Numbered from the stretch's first letter, positions 51,800 through 60,962 are shown. The stretch is 64,000 bases of DNA from an uncultured Lachnospiraceae bacterium (GCA_947626745.1 CANQTF010000001.1:372001-436000), one strand, 5' to 3'. The notes: generated by a model not told the origin, from the sequence alone. Translations and numbers: made by a program.

Positions 51800-53116
51800 C
51801 TACTTTTTTCTCTTCGCGAGCTGTATCTTCCGCATGGATTTGATCGACTGCGTGAGGGATCTCTTGGCCGGACAGACGTAACTGCAGCACCCGCACTCCA
51901 CGCATTCCATGCCCTCGTGAGAGACGAACGCCTCCTCATCGTAGCGCTCCGCGTAGTCAGCCAGCATACTCGGCACCAGTCTGCTCGGACAGGCCTCCAC
52001 ACAGCGCCCGCAGTTGATGCACGGCCCGGGTTCCATGCGCGATACATCGTCCTGTGTCAGGCAGAGCAGCGCCGACGCCGTTTTCGTCGTTGGCACGTCC
52101 AGATCAAAGATGCCGAATCCCATCATCGGCCCGCCGGAAACGATCTTCACGGGCTCTTTCTTGAATCCGCCCGCCTCATCGATCAGTTCATGGTAGTTCG
52201 TACCGATGCGCACCATAATATTGCACGGATCCGCCACCGCATCGCCCGTCACCGTCACGATCCGGTGCATCAGCGGTCTGCCCTCACAGACGGCATGATA
52301 GATCGCCACAACGGTATCTACATTGTTGACGACACAGCCTGCGTCTGCGGGCAGCATCGAGGAGTTGATCGCTCTTCCCGTCACCGCATAGATGATCTGG
52401 CGTTCCGCTCCCTGCGGATACTTGGTCCGCAGCGTCTTTACGCTGATGCGCGGCTCCTCTTTTGTCAGCTTCTTCAATATCTCAATACAGTCGGACTTGT
52501 TGTCCTCCACGGCCAGTATCCCGCGCGCGTTCTCAAAAAGCTGCAGGGATACCTTCAGTCCGCCGACCAGCTTCTCCGGCTCTTCTATCATTCTTCTGTA
52601 ATCGGACGTCAGATAGGGCTCGCACTCCGCGCAGTTGACGATCACATAATCGATCTTGTCCGGCTCTTTCGGAGAGAGCTTTACATGGGTCGGGAATCCC
52701 GCGCCGCCCATACCGACAACGCCGGCCTCTCTGATCCGCTCAAGGATCTCTTCCCGCGTCATCTCTGCAAGCGGCTTGACCTTCGGATACTCCACTTCCT
52801 CATACAGGCCATCGTTCTCCACGATGATGCTCATCACGCTGTCGCCCGTGACGACGCGCCGCGGTTCGATCGCCTTTACCGTGCCGGACACCGTTGCGTA
52901 GATCGGCGCGGATACAAAACCGCCGGCCTCGGCGATCTTCTGTCCGGTCAGGACACGGTCCCCCTTCTCCACGATCGGCTTTGCGGGAGCGCCGATATGC
53001 TGGGACAGCGGATAGACCAGATCTCCTTTCGGCAATACCGACCTGATAGGCTTATCTTTGGACAGATCCTTGCCGTCATAGGTGTGGATACCGCCATGAA
53101 ATGTTAATTTCGCCAT
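51800..53116 (-). CDS. rnfC: Rnf complex subunit C (NAD-binding, iron-sulfur)
   Basis: The 438-residue protein has a barrel-sandwich start, a flavin/NADH domain with Gly-Met-Gly-Gly-Ala-Gly-Phe-Pro-Thr, a SLBB domain, and two 4Fe-4S motifs (Cys-Ile-Asn-Cys-Gly-Arg-Cys; Cys-Val-Glu-Cys-Gly-Cys-Cys). It is the site of NAD+ reduction. It is the first gene of rnfCDGEAB; AGAGGGG lies before the ATG. The long Ala-rich tail of proteobacterial RnfC is absent, as in other Firmicutes. The ~150 bases upstream hold AT-rich sequence with no promoter I can call confidently. Confidence 0.97.
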   Translation of the reverse strand: MAKLTFHGGIHTYDGKDLSKDKPIRSVLPKGDLVYPLSQHIGAPAKPIVEKGDRVLTGQKIAEAGGFVSAPIYATVSGTVKAIEPRRVVTGDSVMSIIVENDGLYEEVEYPKVKPLAEMTREEILERIREAGVVGMGGAGFPTHVKLSPKEPDKIDYVIVNCAECEPYLTSDYRRMIEEPEKLVGGLKVSLQLFENARGILAVEDNKSDCIEILKKLTKEEPRISVKTLRTKYPQGAERQIIYAVTGRAINSSMLPADAGCVVNNVDTVVAIYHAVCEGRPLMHRIVTVTGDAVADPCNIMVRIGTNYHELIDEAGGFKKEPVKIVSGGPMMGFGIFDLDVPTTKTASALLCLTQDDVSRMEPGPCINCGRCVEACPSRLVPSMLADYAERYDEEAFVSHEGMECVECGCCSYVCPAKRSLTQSIKSMRKIQLAKRKK

Positions 53117-53266
53117 TGTCAGCCCCTCTTTCCGGGCAGCGCCATATTACCGGACGCACCCAATATATCCTACTTTATCAATATACTATTTTTCGACGAA
53201 AAAAACTACTGCTATTTGAAAAAATATGATAGTATATAGTTAAGTTATTTTTTGTGGGAGTATAAT

Positions 53267-54370
53267 ATGCGGACAATCAATGAAACACTGGAAGATTTTG
53301 CGATACGTTATCCCTTGGAGCGCATTTCGGCGCCCGAGAAGCTGTTGTTCATCGACATCGAGACGACCGGCTTTACAGCGAAAAATTCCTCTCTCTACCT
53401 GATCGGCAGCGCTTACTTTGCCTCCGGCCGCTGGCACATCAGACAGTGGTTTGCGGACAGCTATGACGACGAGCAGACTCTGCTTGCGGATTTTTTCTCC
53501 TTTGCCGCAGACTATACCCACCTGATCCACTTCAACGGCAACAATTTTGATCTGCCGTATCTTCTGCAGAAGTGCGAAATGTTTAAGCTGCCGTACAATT
53601 TCGACAATTTTGAGGGCATAGACCTGTACAAGCGCATCTCGCCCTACAAGTTTTTCCTGCACACGCCCAACTGCAAGCAGAAAACATTGGAAGAGCTGCT
53701 CGGCATCGACAGGGAAGATCTCTGCAGCGGCGGGGATCTGATCGGTCTGTACCACGCATATGTGAAACGACAGGACGACGAGACGCTCCGCCTTCTGCTG
53801 CTCCACAACAGCGACGATATGAAAGGCATGCTGCAGCTTCTTCCGCTCCTTGCCTTTTACGATCTTTTTAACGGCCCTCTCACCGCCAAGAAAGTGCAGT
53901 CCAACGCCTTCGTCGATTACCACGGCCATGACAGAACGGAGCTTTTGATGAAGCTGGAGCTGCCCGCCGCGCTCCCGTTCACCGTATCGAATCTGTCAAA
54001 CGGCTGCTATTTCAGCGGCGAGGACCGCGAAGGCATTTTGAAAGTCCCCGTCTATGAAGAGGAGATGAAATATTTCTATTCCAATTATAAGGACTACTAT
54101 TACCTTCCTGCGGAGGATGCGGCGCTCCACAAATCAGTGGCCTCCTTTGTGGATAAGACGCACCGCGTACAGGCGACGGCCGCCACATGCTATACGCGCA
54201 AGTACGCCACTTATCTGCCCCAGTGGGATATTTTTCAGGAGCCGTTCTTCAAGCGGGACTACAAGAGCAGAGAGCTGTTCTTCGAGTTGACGGACGAGAT
54301 GAAAAAGGATCGTGCATTTTTCTCCCGCTATGCGCAGTACCTGCTCGGCAAAATGGCCAAGACCTACTGA
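53267..54370 (+). CDS. Ribonuclease H-fold 3'-5' exonuclease-like protein (YprB-type)
   Basis: The ATG at 53267 has GGGAG 6 bases upstream and gives 367 residues. Phe-Ile-Asp-Ile-Glu-Thr-Thr-Gly (exo I), Phe-Asn-Gly-Asn-Asn-Phe-Asp-Leu-Pro-Tyr-Leu (exo II), and His-Asn-Ser-Asp-Asp-Met (exo III) give the DEDD metal site of the RNase_H_2 family found in B. subtilis YprB. YprB is linked to a DEAD-box helicase; here no helicase is adjacent. The C-terminal ~150 residues are a helical part of unknown role. Confidence 0.85.
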   Translation: MRTINETLEDFAIRYPLERISAPEKLLFIDIETTGFTAKNSSLYLIGSAYFASGRWHIRQWFADSYDDEQTLLADFFSFAADYTHLIHFNGNNFDLPYLLQKCEMFKLPYNFDNFEGIDLYKRISPYKFFLHTPNCKQKTLEELLGIDREDLCSGGDLIGLYHAYVKRQDDETLRLLLLHNSDDMKGMLQLLPLLAFYDLFNGPLTAKKVQSNAFVDYHGHDRTELLMKLELPAALPFTVSNLSNGCYFSGEDREGILKVPVYEEEMKYFYSNYKDYYYLPAEDAALHKSVASFVDKTHRVQATAATCYTRKYATYLPQWDIFQEPFFKRDYKSRELFFELTDEMKKDRAFFSRYAQYLLGKMAKTY

Positions 54371-54400
54371 CGAAACGATCGATATTTTTGCACACAGAAA

Positions 54401-54430
54401 AGGACGCTTCTGCAAGCGTCCTGATTTTTT
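54401..54430. terminator. Terminator between the YprB-type gene and cheR
   Basis: AGGACGCTT and AAGCGTCCT pair around CTGC, followed by GATTTTTT on the plus strand. On the minus strand TTTTCTGTG follows the stem, so it may work both ways. Confidence 0.85.
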
Positions 54431-54448
54431 ATCTTTTTTCCCGTTCCG

Positions 54449-55228
54449 CTACATCGGCCTTTGATAGAAGAACGAATTCTTTCTGTCGAAGCCGATCTCC
54501 TTGTGATTGATGATCTGCTCCGTGCTGCCGATGAACAGATATCCGCCCGGTTTCAGACTTCTCTGGAACTTGCGGAAGACCTCGTCCTTCGCCTCCTCGG
54601 TAAAGTAGATGAGCACGTTGCGGCAGACGATCAGATGATAGTCGGTGGGATATGTATCCTTTAACAGATTGTGTTCCTTGAACTCCACCCGCGACTTCAC
54701 TTCGTCGGAGATCTGATAGGAAGGCCCTATCTTGGTGAAGAATTTCTTCTTCAGATCATCGGGGACTCCCGCGATGCTCTTCTCCGCATACAGCCCCGCC
54801 TTCGCCTTCGCGATCACCTGCTTATCCAGATCGGTCGCATAGATCTTGATCTGATTGAGCGGCAGATGCCTGGAGAGCGCCATAACGAGCGAGTACGGCT
54901 CGTCTCCCGTAGAACAGGCAGCGCTCCAGATCTTCAGATTTTTGCCGTAACGCTTGATCAGATCCGGAAAAATATCCTGATCAAGAAGCTTCCACTGATC
55001 CGGATTGCGGTAAAATTCGGAAACATTGATCGTAAGATAATTGACAAACTCGTCAAACATATTGTGATCCGCCTTCAAGGCCGCCACATACTTGTCGTAA
55101 CCGACTATCTTGTTCTTCGCGATCAGCGTGTCGATCCGACGTTTCATCTGCTTTTCTTTATAAGCATTCAGATCGATCTTGGTCAGATCATAAACCGCCT
55201 TTTTGAAATACTCGTAGTCATACGCCAT
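54449..55228 (-). CDS. cheR: Chemotaxis protein methyltransferase
   Basis: The ATG at 55228 has GGTGG 5 bases upstream and gives 259 residues. It has the CheR N-terminal helical domain (Met-Lys-Arg-Arg-Ile) and the SAM domain with Trp-Ser-Ala-Ala-Cys-Ser-Thr-Gly-Asp-Glu-Pro-Tyr-Ser, Ala-Thr-Asp-Leu-Asp, and Cys-Arg-Asn-Val-Leu-Ile-Tyr-Phe. It methylates Glu residues of chemoreceptors such as the one at 35932-37917. It lies 51 bases after the S1 gene, which is an odd place for a chemotaxis gene and no other che gene is near. Confidence 0.96.
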   Translation of the reverse strand: MAYDYEYFKKAVYDLTKIDLNAYKEKQMKRRIDTLIAKNKIVGYDKYVAALKADHNMFDEFVNYLTINVSEFYRNPDQWKLLDQDIFPDLIKRYGKNLKIWSAACSTGDEPYSLVMALSRHLPLNQIKIYATDLDKQVIAKAKAGLYAEKSIAGVPDDLKKKFFTKIGPSYQISDEVKSRVEFKEHNLLKDTYPTDYHLIVCRNVLIYFTEEAKDEVFRKFQRSLKPGGYLFIGSTEQIINHKEIGFDRKNSFFYQRPM

Positions 55229-55279
55229 ATCTTCCACCGCCCGTCATATTCTTATTCCCTTATTCTGCCGGTACGTCCC

Positions 55280-56416
55280 TTATTCTCCGCTCTCGCCGGA
55301 GATCACGGCATCGATATCCACGGATACGACGTCCGCATCATCCTCTTTCGTCTCCTCCGGTTCGGGTGCGAGCAGCGCCTTGATGCTCAGGCTGATCTTC
55401 TTATCCGACTCGTTAAAGTCCACGACCTTGGCGGTCACTTCCTCGCCTGTCTTGAGCGCGTCCGAAGGCTTATCTATATGCTCCTTGGATATCTGGGATA
55501 CATGCAGCAGCGCGTCAATGCCGGGTTCCAGTTCGATGAACGCGCCGAAATCGGTCATACGTGCGACCCTGCCGGTCACCACATTGCCGACCGCATATTT
55601 GCCAGCGGCGTCTCTCCAAGGGTTCTCGTCCTCAAACTTAAGGCTGAGCGCGATCTTTTCGCCAGAGATATCCTTGATCAGGACTTTCACAACGTCGCCG
55701 ACCTTGAACACCTTCTTCGGATTCTCCACTCTGCCCCATGACATCTCGGAGATATGAAGCAGTCCGTCGCAGCCGCCCAGATCGATGAATGCGCCGAAAT
55801 CCGTCACATTCTTGACCGTGCCTTCCACGGTATCGCCCACCTTGATCGTCTCAAACAGCTTCTTCTGCATCTCGGCTTTCTTCGCAACGATAAGCTGCTT
55901 CCTGTCGCCGATGTATCTTCTTCTCTTGGGATTGTACTCGCTGATCACGAACTCGATCTCCTGATCGGCGTATTTCGTCAGATCCTTCTCGTAAGTATCG
56001 GACACGAGGCTCGCCGGAATAAAGATCCTGACTTCGTCCACGACAACGCTCAGGCCGCCGTCAAGCACCTGTACGACCTTCGCCGTGAGCACTTCCCTGT
56101 TATTATATGCCTCTTCGATCCGTTTATTGCCTCTGTCAGCCGCAAGTCGTTTGTATGTGAGAAGGACTTGTCCTTCACCGTCGTTCACCTTGAGCACTTT
56201 CACTTCCATCGTGTCGCCGACCTTCGCCACGGTCGTCAGATCTACGTTCGGCTCGTTCGTATATTCATTTCTGGTAAGGATACCGTCTGACTTATATCCT
56301 ATGTTGAGAATGATCTCTTCAGGCTTTACGTCGATAACAGTGCCTTCTACAACCTCTCCCGTGTGTATTGTTTTGAATGATTCGTCTAACATTTGTTCAA
56401 AAGTTAATTCTGACAT
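55280..56416 (-). CDS. rpsA: Ribosomal protein S1-like, four S1 domains
   Basis: The 378-residue protein has four S1 (OB-fold) repeats at ~18-90, 105-170, 190-260 and 275-345, with Val-Thr-Asp-Phe-Gly-Ala-Phe-Ile in the third and Met-Thr-Asp-Phe-Gly-Ala-Phe-Ile in the fourth, and an acidic end. Four-domain forms are usual in Firmicutes; they bind mRNA and may aid translation. GGAGG and the start lie inside ispH (20-base overlap), in the +1 frame. In many Clostridia the two are one fused protein; here they are separate. Confidence 0.93.
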   Translation of the reverse strand: MSELTFEQMLDESFKTIHTGEVVEGTVIDVKPEEIILNIGYKSDGILTRNEYTNEPNVDLTTVAKVGDTMEVKVLKVNDGEGQVLLTYKRLAADRGNKRIEEAYNNREVLTAKVVQVLDGGLSVVVDEVRIFIPASLVSDTYEKDLTKYADQEIEFVISEYNPKRRRYIGDRKQLIVAKKAEMQKKLFETIKVGDTVEGTVKNVTDFGAFIDLGGCDGLLHISEMSWGRVENPKKVFKVGDVVKVLIKDISGEKIALSLKFEDENPWRDAAGKYAVGNVVTGRVARMTDFGAFIELEPGIDALLHVSQISKEHIDKPSDALKTGEEVTAKVVDFNESDKKISLSIKALLAPEPEETKEDDADVVSVDIDAVISGESGE

Positions 56417-57245
56417 AATTTTGAACCTCCTCGATTATATTATTTGGGGTCGAAGCCCCTGCTGTAATACCCACTCGCCGGACAGATTTAGGTAAAGCCA
56501 AATGCAAGTCATCCAGTGTCTGTATAAAATACGTGTTCGCACACTCTTGCATGCAGATCTCATATAGCTTCCGTGTATTAGAACTATGTTTGCCACCTAT
56601 TACTATCATAACATCGACCTCGGCCGCGATCTCCCTCGCCTCAGTCTGCCGCTCTTCCGTAGCATTGCATATAGTATTCACAACACTAACATTGTAACCT
56701 TTTTTCATTATAATTTCAACCATATCTTGAAATTTATTGTAGTTAAATGTCGTCTGCGAGACGATACAGATCTCTTCGTCACCCTTACAGGCAAACATTT
56801 GCGCCTCTTCCGGCGTTCCGAGCACCTCTGCAGGACCGTGCGTCCAGCCCATGATCCCCTCCACTTCGGGATGCCCCGCATTCCCGATGATCACGATTTT
56901 TTTCCCGGCCGCGCTCTCCTTCTCCACGATATTGTGGATGCGTTTCACAAAAGGACACGTGGCGTCGATACAGGTGATCCCCCTCCTGTCCGCCATATCG
57001 ATGACGGCCTTCGGCACGCCGTGCGCGCGGATCATGACGACGCCCTCCGTCACCTGCGCAAGCTGTTCGGGCGTATCAATGACCCGCACGCCCCGCCTCT
57101 CCAGATCTTTCACGACCTCCTCGTTATGTACGATCGGGCCGTATGTATAGAGCGGCCTTCCGGTCTGCGTCTGTTCGTATACCTGATCCACCGCCCGCTT
57201 CACGCCGAAACAGAAGCCGGCGTGTTTCGCCAGAATCACTTCCAT
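56397..57245 (-). CDS. ispH: 4-hydroxy-3-methylbut-2-enyl diphosphate reductase
   Basis: The 282-residue enzyme makes IPP and DMAPP in the last step of the MEP pathway. Three Cys hold the 4Fe-4S cluster (Gly-Phe-Cys-Phe-Gly-Val; Ala-Thr-Cys-Pro-Phe; Asn-Thr-Ile-Cys-Asn-Ala), and Ile-Val-His-Asn, Ala-His-Gly-Val, Gly-His-Pro-Glu and Gly-Gly-Lys-His-Ser-Ser-Asn-Thr complete the site. It follows cmk after 40 bases and overlaps the S1 gene by 20. Confidence 0.97.
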   Translation of the reverse strand: MEVILAKHAGFCFGVKRAVDQVYEQTQTGRPLYTYGPIVHNEEVVKDLERRGVRVIDTPEQLAQVTEGVVMIRAHGVPKAVIDMADRRGITCIDATCPFVKRIHNIVEKESAAGKKIVIIGNAGHPEVEGIMGWTHGPAEVLGTPEEAQMFACKGDEEICIVSQTTFNYNKFQDMVEIIMKKGYNVSVVNTICNATEERQTEAREIAAEVDVMIVIGGKHSSNTRKLYEICMQECANTYFIQTLDDLHLALPKSVRRVGITAGASTPNNIIEEVQNYVRINF

Positions 57246-57285
57246 GCCAATCCAAACCTTTCCGCCGGCTGCGTCTGCCCGCCTG

Positions 57286-57939
57286 TCACATCAGCGCAAT
57301 GACCGCATCCGCCACCTCATCGACGGTCATGCGGGAGGAGTCGATCAACACCGCGTCCGCCGCCTGTGTGAGCGGAGAGATCTCCCGTGTCATATCCTGC
57401 CTGTCGCGCTCTATGATATCCTTCTCTATCGTGTCAAGCTCGCACAAAACGCCCTTTTCCCGCAGCTCCTTATACCGTCTTTCGGCGCGCACTCTGCTGT
57501 CCGCCGTCAGGTAGACCTTGACCTGTGCGTCCGGGAGCACGCACGTGCCGATATCTCTGCCGTCCATGACCACGTCCTTGCTCGCCGCCAGCTTCTGCTG
57601 CAATTCCACCAGTTTCTTTCGCACGTCGGGATTGGGACTGCTGGCGGACGCCATGTTCCCGACCTCCTCCGTCCTGATATGACCGTTCACATTCTCGCCG
57701 TTTAAATATACGATCTGTTCACCGTTCTCATAGCCGATAGAAATATCCGCCTCCCTGCACCTTGCGCTGATCTGCGCGGCATCGGACGCTGCGACGCCTT
57801 CCCTGATAAGATACAGCGCCATAGCGCGGTACATCGCGCCCGTATCCACATAAATATAACCCAGCCTTTTCGCTATCTTCTTGGCTATGGTGCTCTTGCC
57901 GGCGCCCGCCGGCCCGTCGATCGCAATATTATAACTCAT
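57286..57939 (-). CDS. cmk: Cytidylate kinase
   Basis: The 217-residue enzyme phosphorylates CMP and dCMP. Gly-Pro-Ala-Gly-Ala-Gly-Lys-Ser-Thr (9-17) is the P-loop, Asp-Thr-Gly-Ala-Met-Tyr-Arg and Asp-Gly-Arg-Asp-Ile-Gly-Thr the CMP sites, and Asp-Arg-Gln-Asp the lid. It lies between the BaiN-like gene and ispH. The cmk-ispH-rpsA order is frequent in Clostridia. Confidence 0.97.
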   Translation of the reverse strand: MSYNIAIDGPAGAGKSTIAKKIAKRLGYIYVDTGAMYRAMALYLIREGVAASDAAQISARCREADISIGYENGEQIVYLNGENVNGHIRTEEVGNMASASSPNPDVRKKLVELQQKLAASKDVVMDGRDIGTCVLPDAQVKVYLTADSRVRAERRYKELREKGVLCELDTIEKDIIERDRQDMTREISPLTQAADAVLIDSSRMTVDEVADAVIALM

Positions 57940-57985
57940 GACACTCCGCCTTTCTTTACAGTATGCTCTCCGGCGACGCCCTTTG

Positions 57986-59275
57986 TCAACGCGGTATGCT
58001 GTCGCCCGCCAGATGTCCTGTAGACCATGCGATCTGCAGGTTAAAGCCGCCCGTCAGAGCATCCACATCCAGAAGCTCTCCCGCGAAATACAGACCGCCC
58101 ACATATTTCGACTCCATCGTAGAGGGATCGACTTCCCTGACGGACACGCCGCCCTGCGTGATGACTGCCTCCGCAAAATCTCTAATCCCCGTCACGGACA
58201 GCCGCAGATGCTTCGTCAGCTCCGCCAGTCTCCGGCGTTCCTGCCTCGTGATATCGTGTACTTTTCCGTCAGGCGCTATGCCGGAGAGCCCGATCATCAC
58301 CGGGATCAGTTTGGCGGGATAGAGTCCGCCCAGTGCGTTCCGAAAGCTCTTGTTCTTATTTTCTTCAAAATCCCGCAGAATCCTCTTATCAAGCTGCTCT
58401 TCCGTCAGCGCGGGCTTCAAGTCCACCTCGCAGACCACATTCTTCTTATCCTTACACTTACCGTAGTAACCGGAAGCGCTCAGCACAAGCGGGCCGCTGA
58501 TGCCGAAATGCGTGAACAGCATCTCCCCCAAGCCCTGATAGAGCTTTTTCTTTCCGTCCCACATGGTCAGACCCACATTCCGAAGAGACAGCCCCTGCAG
58601 ATCGGCACACCATTTATCCGCCACCGTCATCGGCACAAGCGACGGTACGCACTCCTTGACGCTGTGCCCGACGGCCTGTGCCATCCGATGTCCGTCCCCG
58701 GTCGAGCCCGTAGCCGGATAAGACAACCCGCCGGTTGCGAGGACCACCGCATCGGCGCTCTCCTGCCCGCCGTCCGCCAGCCGCACACCCGCTATCATCC
58801 CGCGAGATCCCGCATCGGCGCCCTCCTGCCCGGCCGCCTCCGGCAGTCTTGCCGTCAACAGGCTTTCCACCTTGGCGTGCAGACGGATCTCCACGCCGTT
58901 TTTTTTCAGCAGACGCTGCAGGGCCGCGATCACATCGGAGGCGTGATCCGAAACCGGGAAGACCCGCTCTCCGCGCTCCACCTTAAGTCTGCAGCCCGCC
59001 TCCTCCAACAGCTCCATCAGTCTGCCGTTGTCAAAACCGTAGTATGCGCTGAATAAGAATTTGGGGTTCGTCACCACATGCGCAAAGAAAGCGTCGGCAT
59101 TACAGGCGTTTGTCACGTTGCATCTTCCTTTTCCCGTAATGTACAGCTTCTTACCGAGTTTTTCATTCTGTTCCAGCAGCACGACGCTGTGCCCGACCCT
59201 CGCTGCGGCATACGCCGCCATCATACCGGCAGCGCCGCCGCCCACCACGATCACACGGCTCATCTTATATGTCAC
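57986..59275 (-). CDS. BaiN/HI0933-family flavoprotein
   Basis: The 429-residue protein has an N-terminal FAD-binding Rossmann fold (Gly-Gly-Gly-Ala-Ala-Gly-Met), Gly-Lys-Gly-Arg-Cys-Asn-Val-Thr-Asn, and a C-terminal Gly-Gly-Phe-Asn-Leu-Gln-Ile-Ala-Trp-Ser-Thr-Gly, all typical of the family. BaiN acts in bile-acid reduction, but most relatives have no known substrate, and this position next to cmk is conserved in Clostridia generally. The GTG start overlaps the upstream stop (GTGA) and has AAGGA close by; an ATG at 59263 is an alternative. Confidence 0.88.
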   Translation of the reverse strand: MTYKMSRVIVVGGGAAGMMAAYAAARVGHSVVLLEQNEKLGKKLYITGKGRCNVTNACNADAFFAHVVTNPKFLFSAYYGFDNGRLMELLEEAGCRLKVERGERVFPVSDHASDVIAALQRLLKKNGVEIRLHAKVESLLTARLPEAAGQEGADAGSRGMIAGVRLADGGQESADAVVLATGGLSYPATGSTGDGHRMAQAVGHSVKECVPSLVPMTVADKWCADLQGLSLRNVGLTMWDGKKKLYQGLGEMLFTHFGISGPLVLSASGYYGKCKDKKNVVCEVDLKPALTEEQLDKRILRDFEENKNKSFRNALGGLYPAKLIPVMIGLSGIAPDGKVHDITRQERRRLAELTKHLRLSVTGIRDFAEAVITQGGVSVREVDPSTMESKYVGGLYFAGELLDVDALTGGFNLQIAWSTGHLAGDSIPR

Positions 59276-60213
59276 TCTTCCTTCTTTCGCAGAGGATAGT
59301 TTAACATCGGCTCCTCGTCGATAAAGTTGATCTCGTCATTCAGATAGACCTGATAGTTGTTCCACGCTTCCTCCAAGTCCTTCAGGCTCTTCTTCACTTC
59401 CTCCGGCCGTTTCAGACATATGGCGACCACAAGCGCGTTGATCACGCTCAGGGGCGCTACCAGAGAATCGACGATAGAGACCATGTCGCTTCTGGCCAGC
59501 AGATTGCACGAGGAGTAGAGGTTCATCGGCGAGTGTACGGAGTCCGTGATCGTGATCACCTTGGCGTTCCTGTCGTTGGCAAACTCCATTGCCTTGAGCG
59601 TCCTCATGGAATATCGCGGAAAGCTGATGCCGATCATGGCGTCCTGCTCGTCGATGCGCAGCATCTGCTCAAAGGTTTCCGACATGCTCGTGGTCTTTAA
59701 CAGCACGACGTTTCCCCGCACCATGTTCAGATAAAAATGCAAAAAATCCGCCAGAGGTTCACAACTTCTGACGCCCATGATATAAATATTTTTTGCCTCC
59801 AGAATAATATCCACCGCCGTCTCAAAGGCAACCGGATCGAGATTATGTATCGTGTCCTGCAGCTTCTCCATGTCCGCCTCGAGCACAGACGTCAGGATCT
59901 CAGACTGCGTGCTCTTGCCGTACTTCGCGCCGATCTTCTGCACGGAATTGATCTTGTTCTGCACCCAGTCCTCCAGATCCCGCTGAAATTCCGGATAGCC
60001 GTTATAGCCGATGAACATCGCATAGCGCACGACCGTGGACTCGCTGACGCCCACCGTCTCCCCGAGCTTGGCGGCAGTCATGAATACCGCCTGATCGTAG
60101 TGGTCGTAAATAAACGCGGAGATCGCCTTCTGCCCTTTGCTCATCCTGCTGTAATGTTCGTTGATCCTTGTGATAACGTCATAACGATTCTGTATAACCA
60201 TCTTCTGCCGCAA
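59272..60213 (-). CDS. MurR/RpiR-family transcription regulator
   Basis: The 313-residue protein has an N-terminal helix-turn-helix (Val-Gly-Val-Ser-Glu-Ser-Thr-Val-Val-Arg-Tyr) and a SIS domain (~125-260; Ile-Met-Gly-Val-Arg-Ser-Cys, Ile-Gly-Ile-Ser-Phe-Pro-Arg-Tyr-Ser) that binds phosphosugars in this family. Its start may be the TTG at 60213 (AAAGG 5 bases away) or the ATG at 60201. Its sugar ligand is unknown, as no sugar gene is adjacent. It overlaps the next gene by 4 bases. Confidence 0.9.
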   Translation of the reverse strand: MRQKMVIQNRYDVITRINEHYSRMSKGQKAISAFIYDHYDQAVFMTAAKLGETVGVSESTVVRYAMFIGYNGYPEFQRDLEDWVQNKINSVQKIGAKYGKSTQSEILTSVLEADMEKLQDTIHNLDPVAFETAVDIILEAKNIYIMGVRSCEPLADFLHFYLNMVRGNVVLLKTTSMSETFEQMLRIDEQDAMIGISFPRYSMRTLKAMEFANDRNAKVITITDSVHSPMNLYSSCNLLARSDMVSIVDSLVAPLSVINALVVAICLKRPEEVKKSLKDLEEAWNNYQVYLNDEINFIDEEPMLNYPLRKKEE

Positions 60214-60231
60214 ATACGCCTTTCCCGTTTT

Positions 60232-60783
60232 CTATACATTCAGAAACGCTCTGTAGGATTCCTCCAGCAGCTTAACGGTATCCTCCTCCTGCAGATCGTA
60301 ATCCCCCGTCAGCGCCATACACGCCGAGCCATGAATGAAGATCCACATCCGCATGAACATACCGCTGGGATCCTTGCAGCCGTAGAATTTGGCATTGTTG
60401 ATCTCCTTGACCACCCAGCCGTTCTTGCCGTTCAACAGATCATACAGGCTCCTGCCGTGCCGGTCGTCGGCCATAAAGAGAAGCTTGAAGAGCTGCTGCT
60501 CCTCCTGCGCAAACCGGATATACGCAAGCCCCAGATCAACAAAAGGCGTCTCGCTCTTCTTCGGAAAGCCCGCATAATAATCATTGAAAAAGGTGATCGC
60601 CTTCTCAAACAGTTCCCCGCCCAGCTCTTCCATGTTCTTATAAACGCGGAAGATCGGCTGTGTGGAGCAGCCCGCCTTTGCCGCCAGCGTTCTGGCGCTC
60701 ACCTGCCGAAAACCGTTCTCTCTCGTGATCTGGAACGCCGCATTCAGTATCTCGTCCTTTGTGATCGTCTCTTTTCTTGCCAT
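60232..60783 (-). CDS. TetR-family transcription regulator
   Basis: The ATG at 60783 has AGAGAGG 9 bases upstream and gives 183 residues. Residues ~5-50 are a TetR helix-turn-helix (Ile-Leu-Asn-Ala-Ala-Phe ... Val-Ser-Ala-Arg-Thr-Leu-Ala-Ala-Lys-Ala-Gly-Cys-Ser). The rest is a helical ligand and dimer domain with no clear clue to the ligand. Its promoter holds a palindrome that overlaps the -10 box, so it very probably represses itself. RpiR follows after 18 bases. Confidence 0.92.
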   Translation of the reverse strand: MARKETITKDEILNAAFQITRENGFRQVSARTLAAKAGCSTQPIFRVYKNMEELGGELFEKAITFFNDYYAGFPKKSETPFVDLGLAYIRFAQEEQQLFKLLFMADDRHGRSLYDLLNGKNGWVVKEINNAKFYGCKDPSGMFMRMWIFIHGSACMALTGDYDLQEEDTVKLLEESYRAFLNV

Positions 60784-60823
60784 AAGACTCAACCTCTCTC
60801 GTATTACTTTTTCGTTATCGTTT

Positions 60824-60857
60824 GGTAACATATGTTATTATAATATATTATGTAACC
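60824..60857. promoter_or_regulatory. Probable TetR operator
   Basis: GGTAACATA and TATGTAACC form an inverted repeat (8 of 9 pairs) around 16 AT-rich bases. It covers the -10 box of the TetR gene, as expected for self-repression. Confidence 0.6.
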
Positions 60858-60865
60858 CGCGTCAA
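60837..60865 (-). promoter_or_regulatory. Promoter of the TetR gene
   Basis: TTGACG (60865-60860) and TATAAT (60842-60837) are 17 bases apart on the minus strand. Confidence 0.75.
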
Positions 60866-60905
60866 TCCCTTTCTGCAAAAAAATATTGCGATCGTTCCCA
60901 CATAC

Positions 60906-60962
60906 AAAAAAGGAGGGCATCCCGCCCTATGATCGACCGGATCATAGTTTGGAACGCCCTCC
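60906..60962 (-). terminator. Terminator of the oad operon
   Basis: On the minus strand GGAGGGC pairs with GCCCTCC and an inner CTATGATC pairs with GATCATAG, followed by TTTTTT. Confidence 0.88.

Noticed and set aside
53117..53266. A shared palindromic operator between rnfC and the exonuclease gene
   Set aside because: The region is AT-rich with several TATA-like strings, but no inverted repeat or promoter pair stood out.
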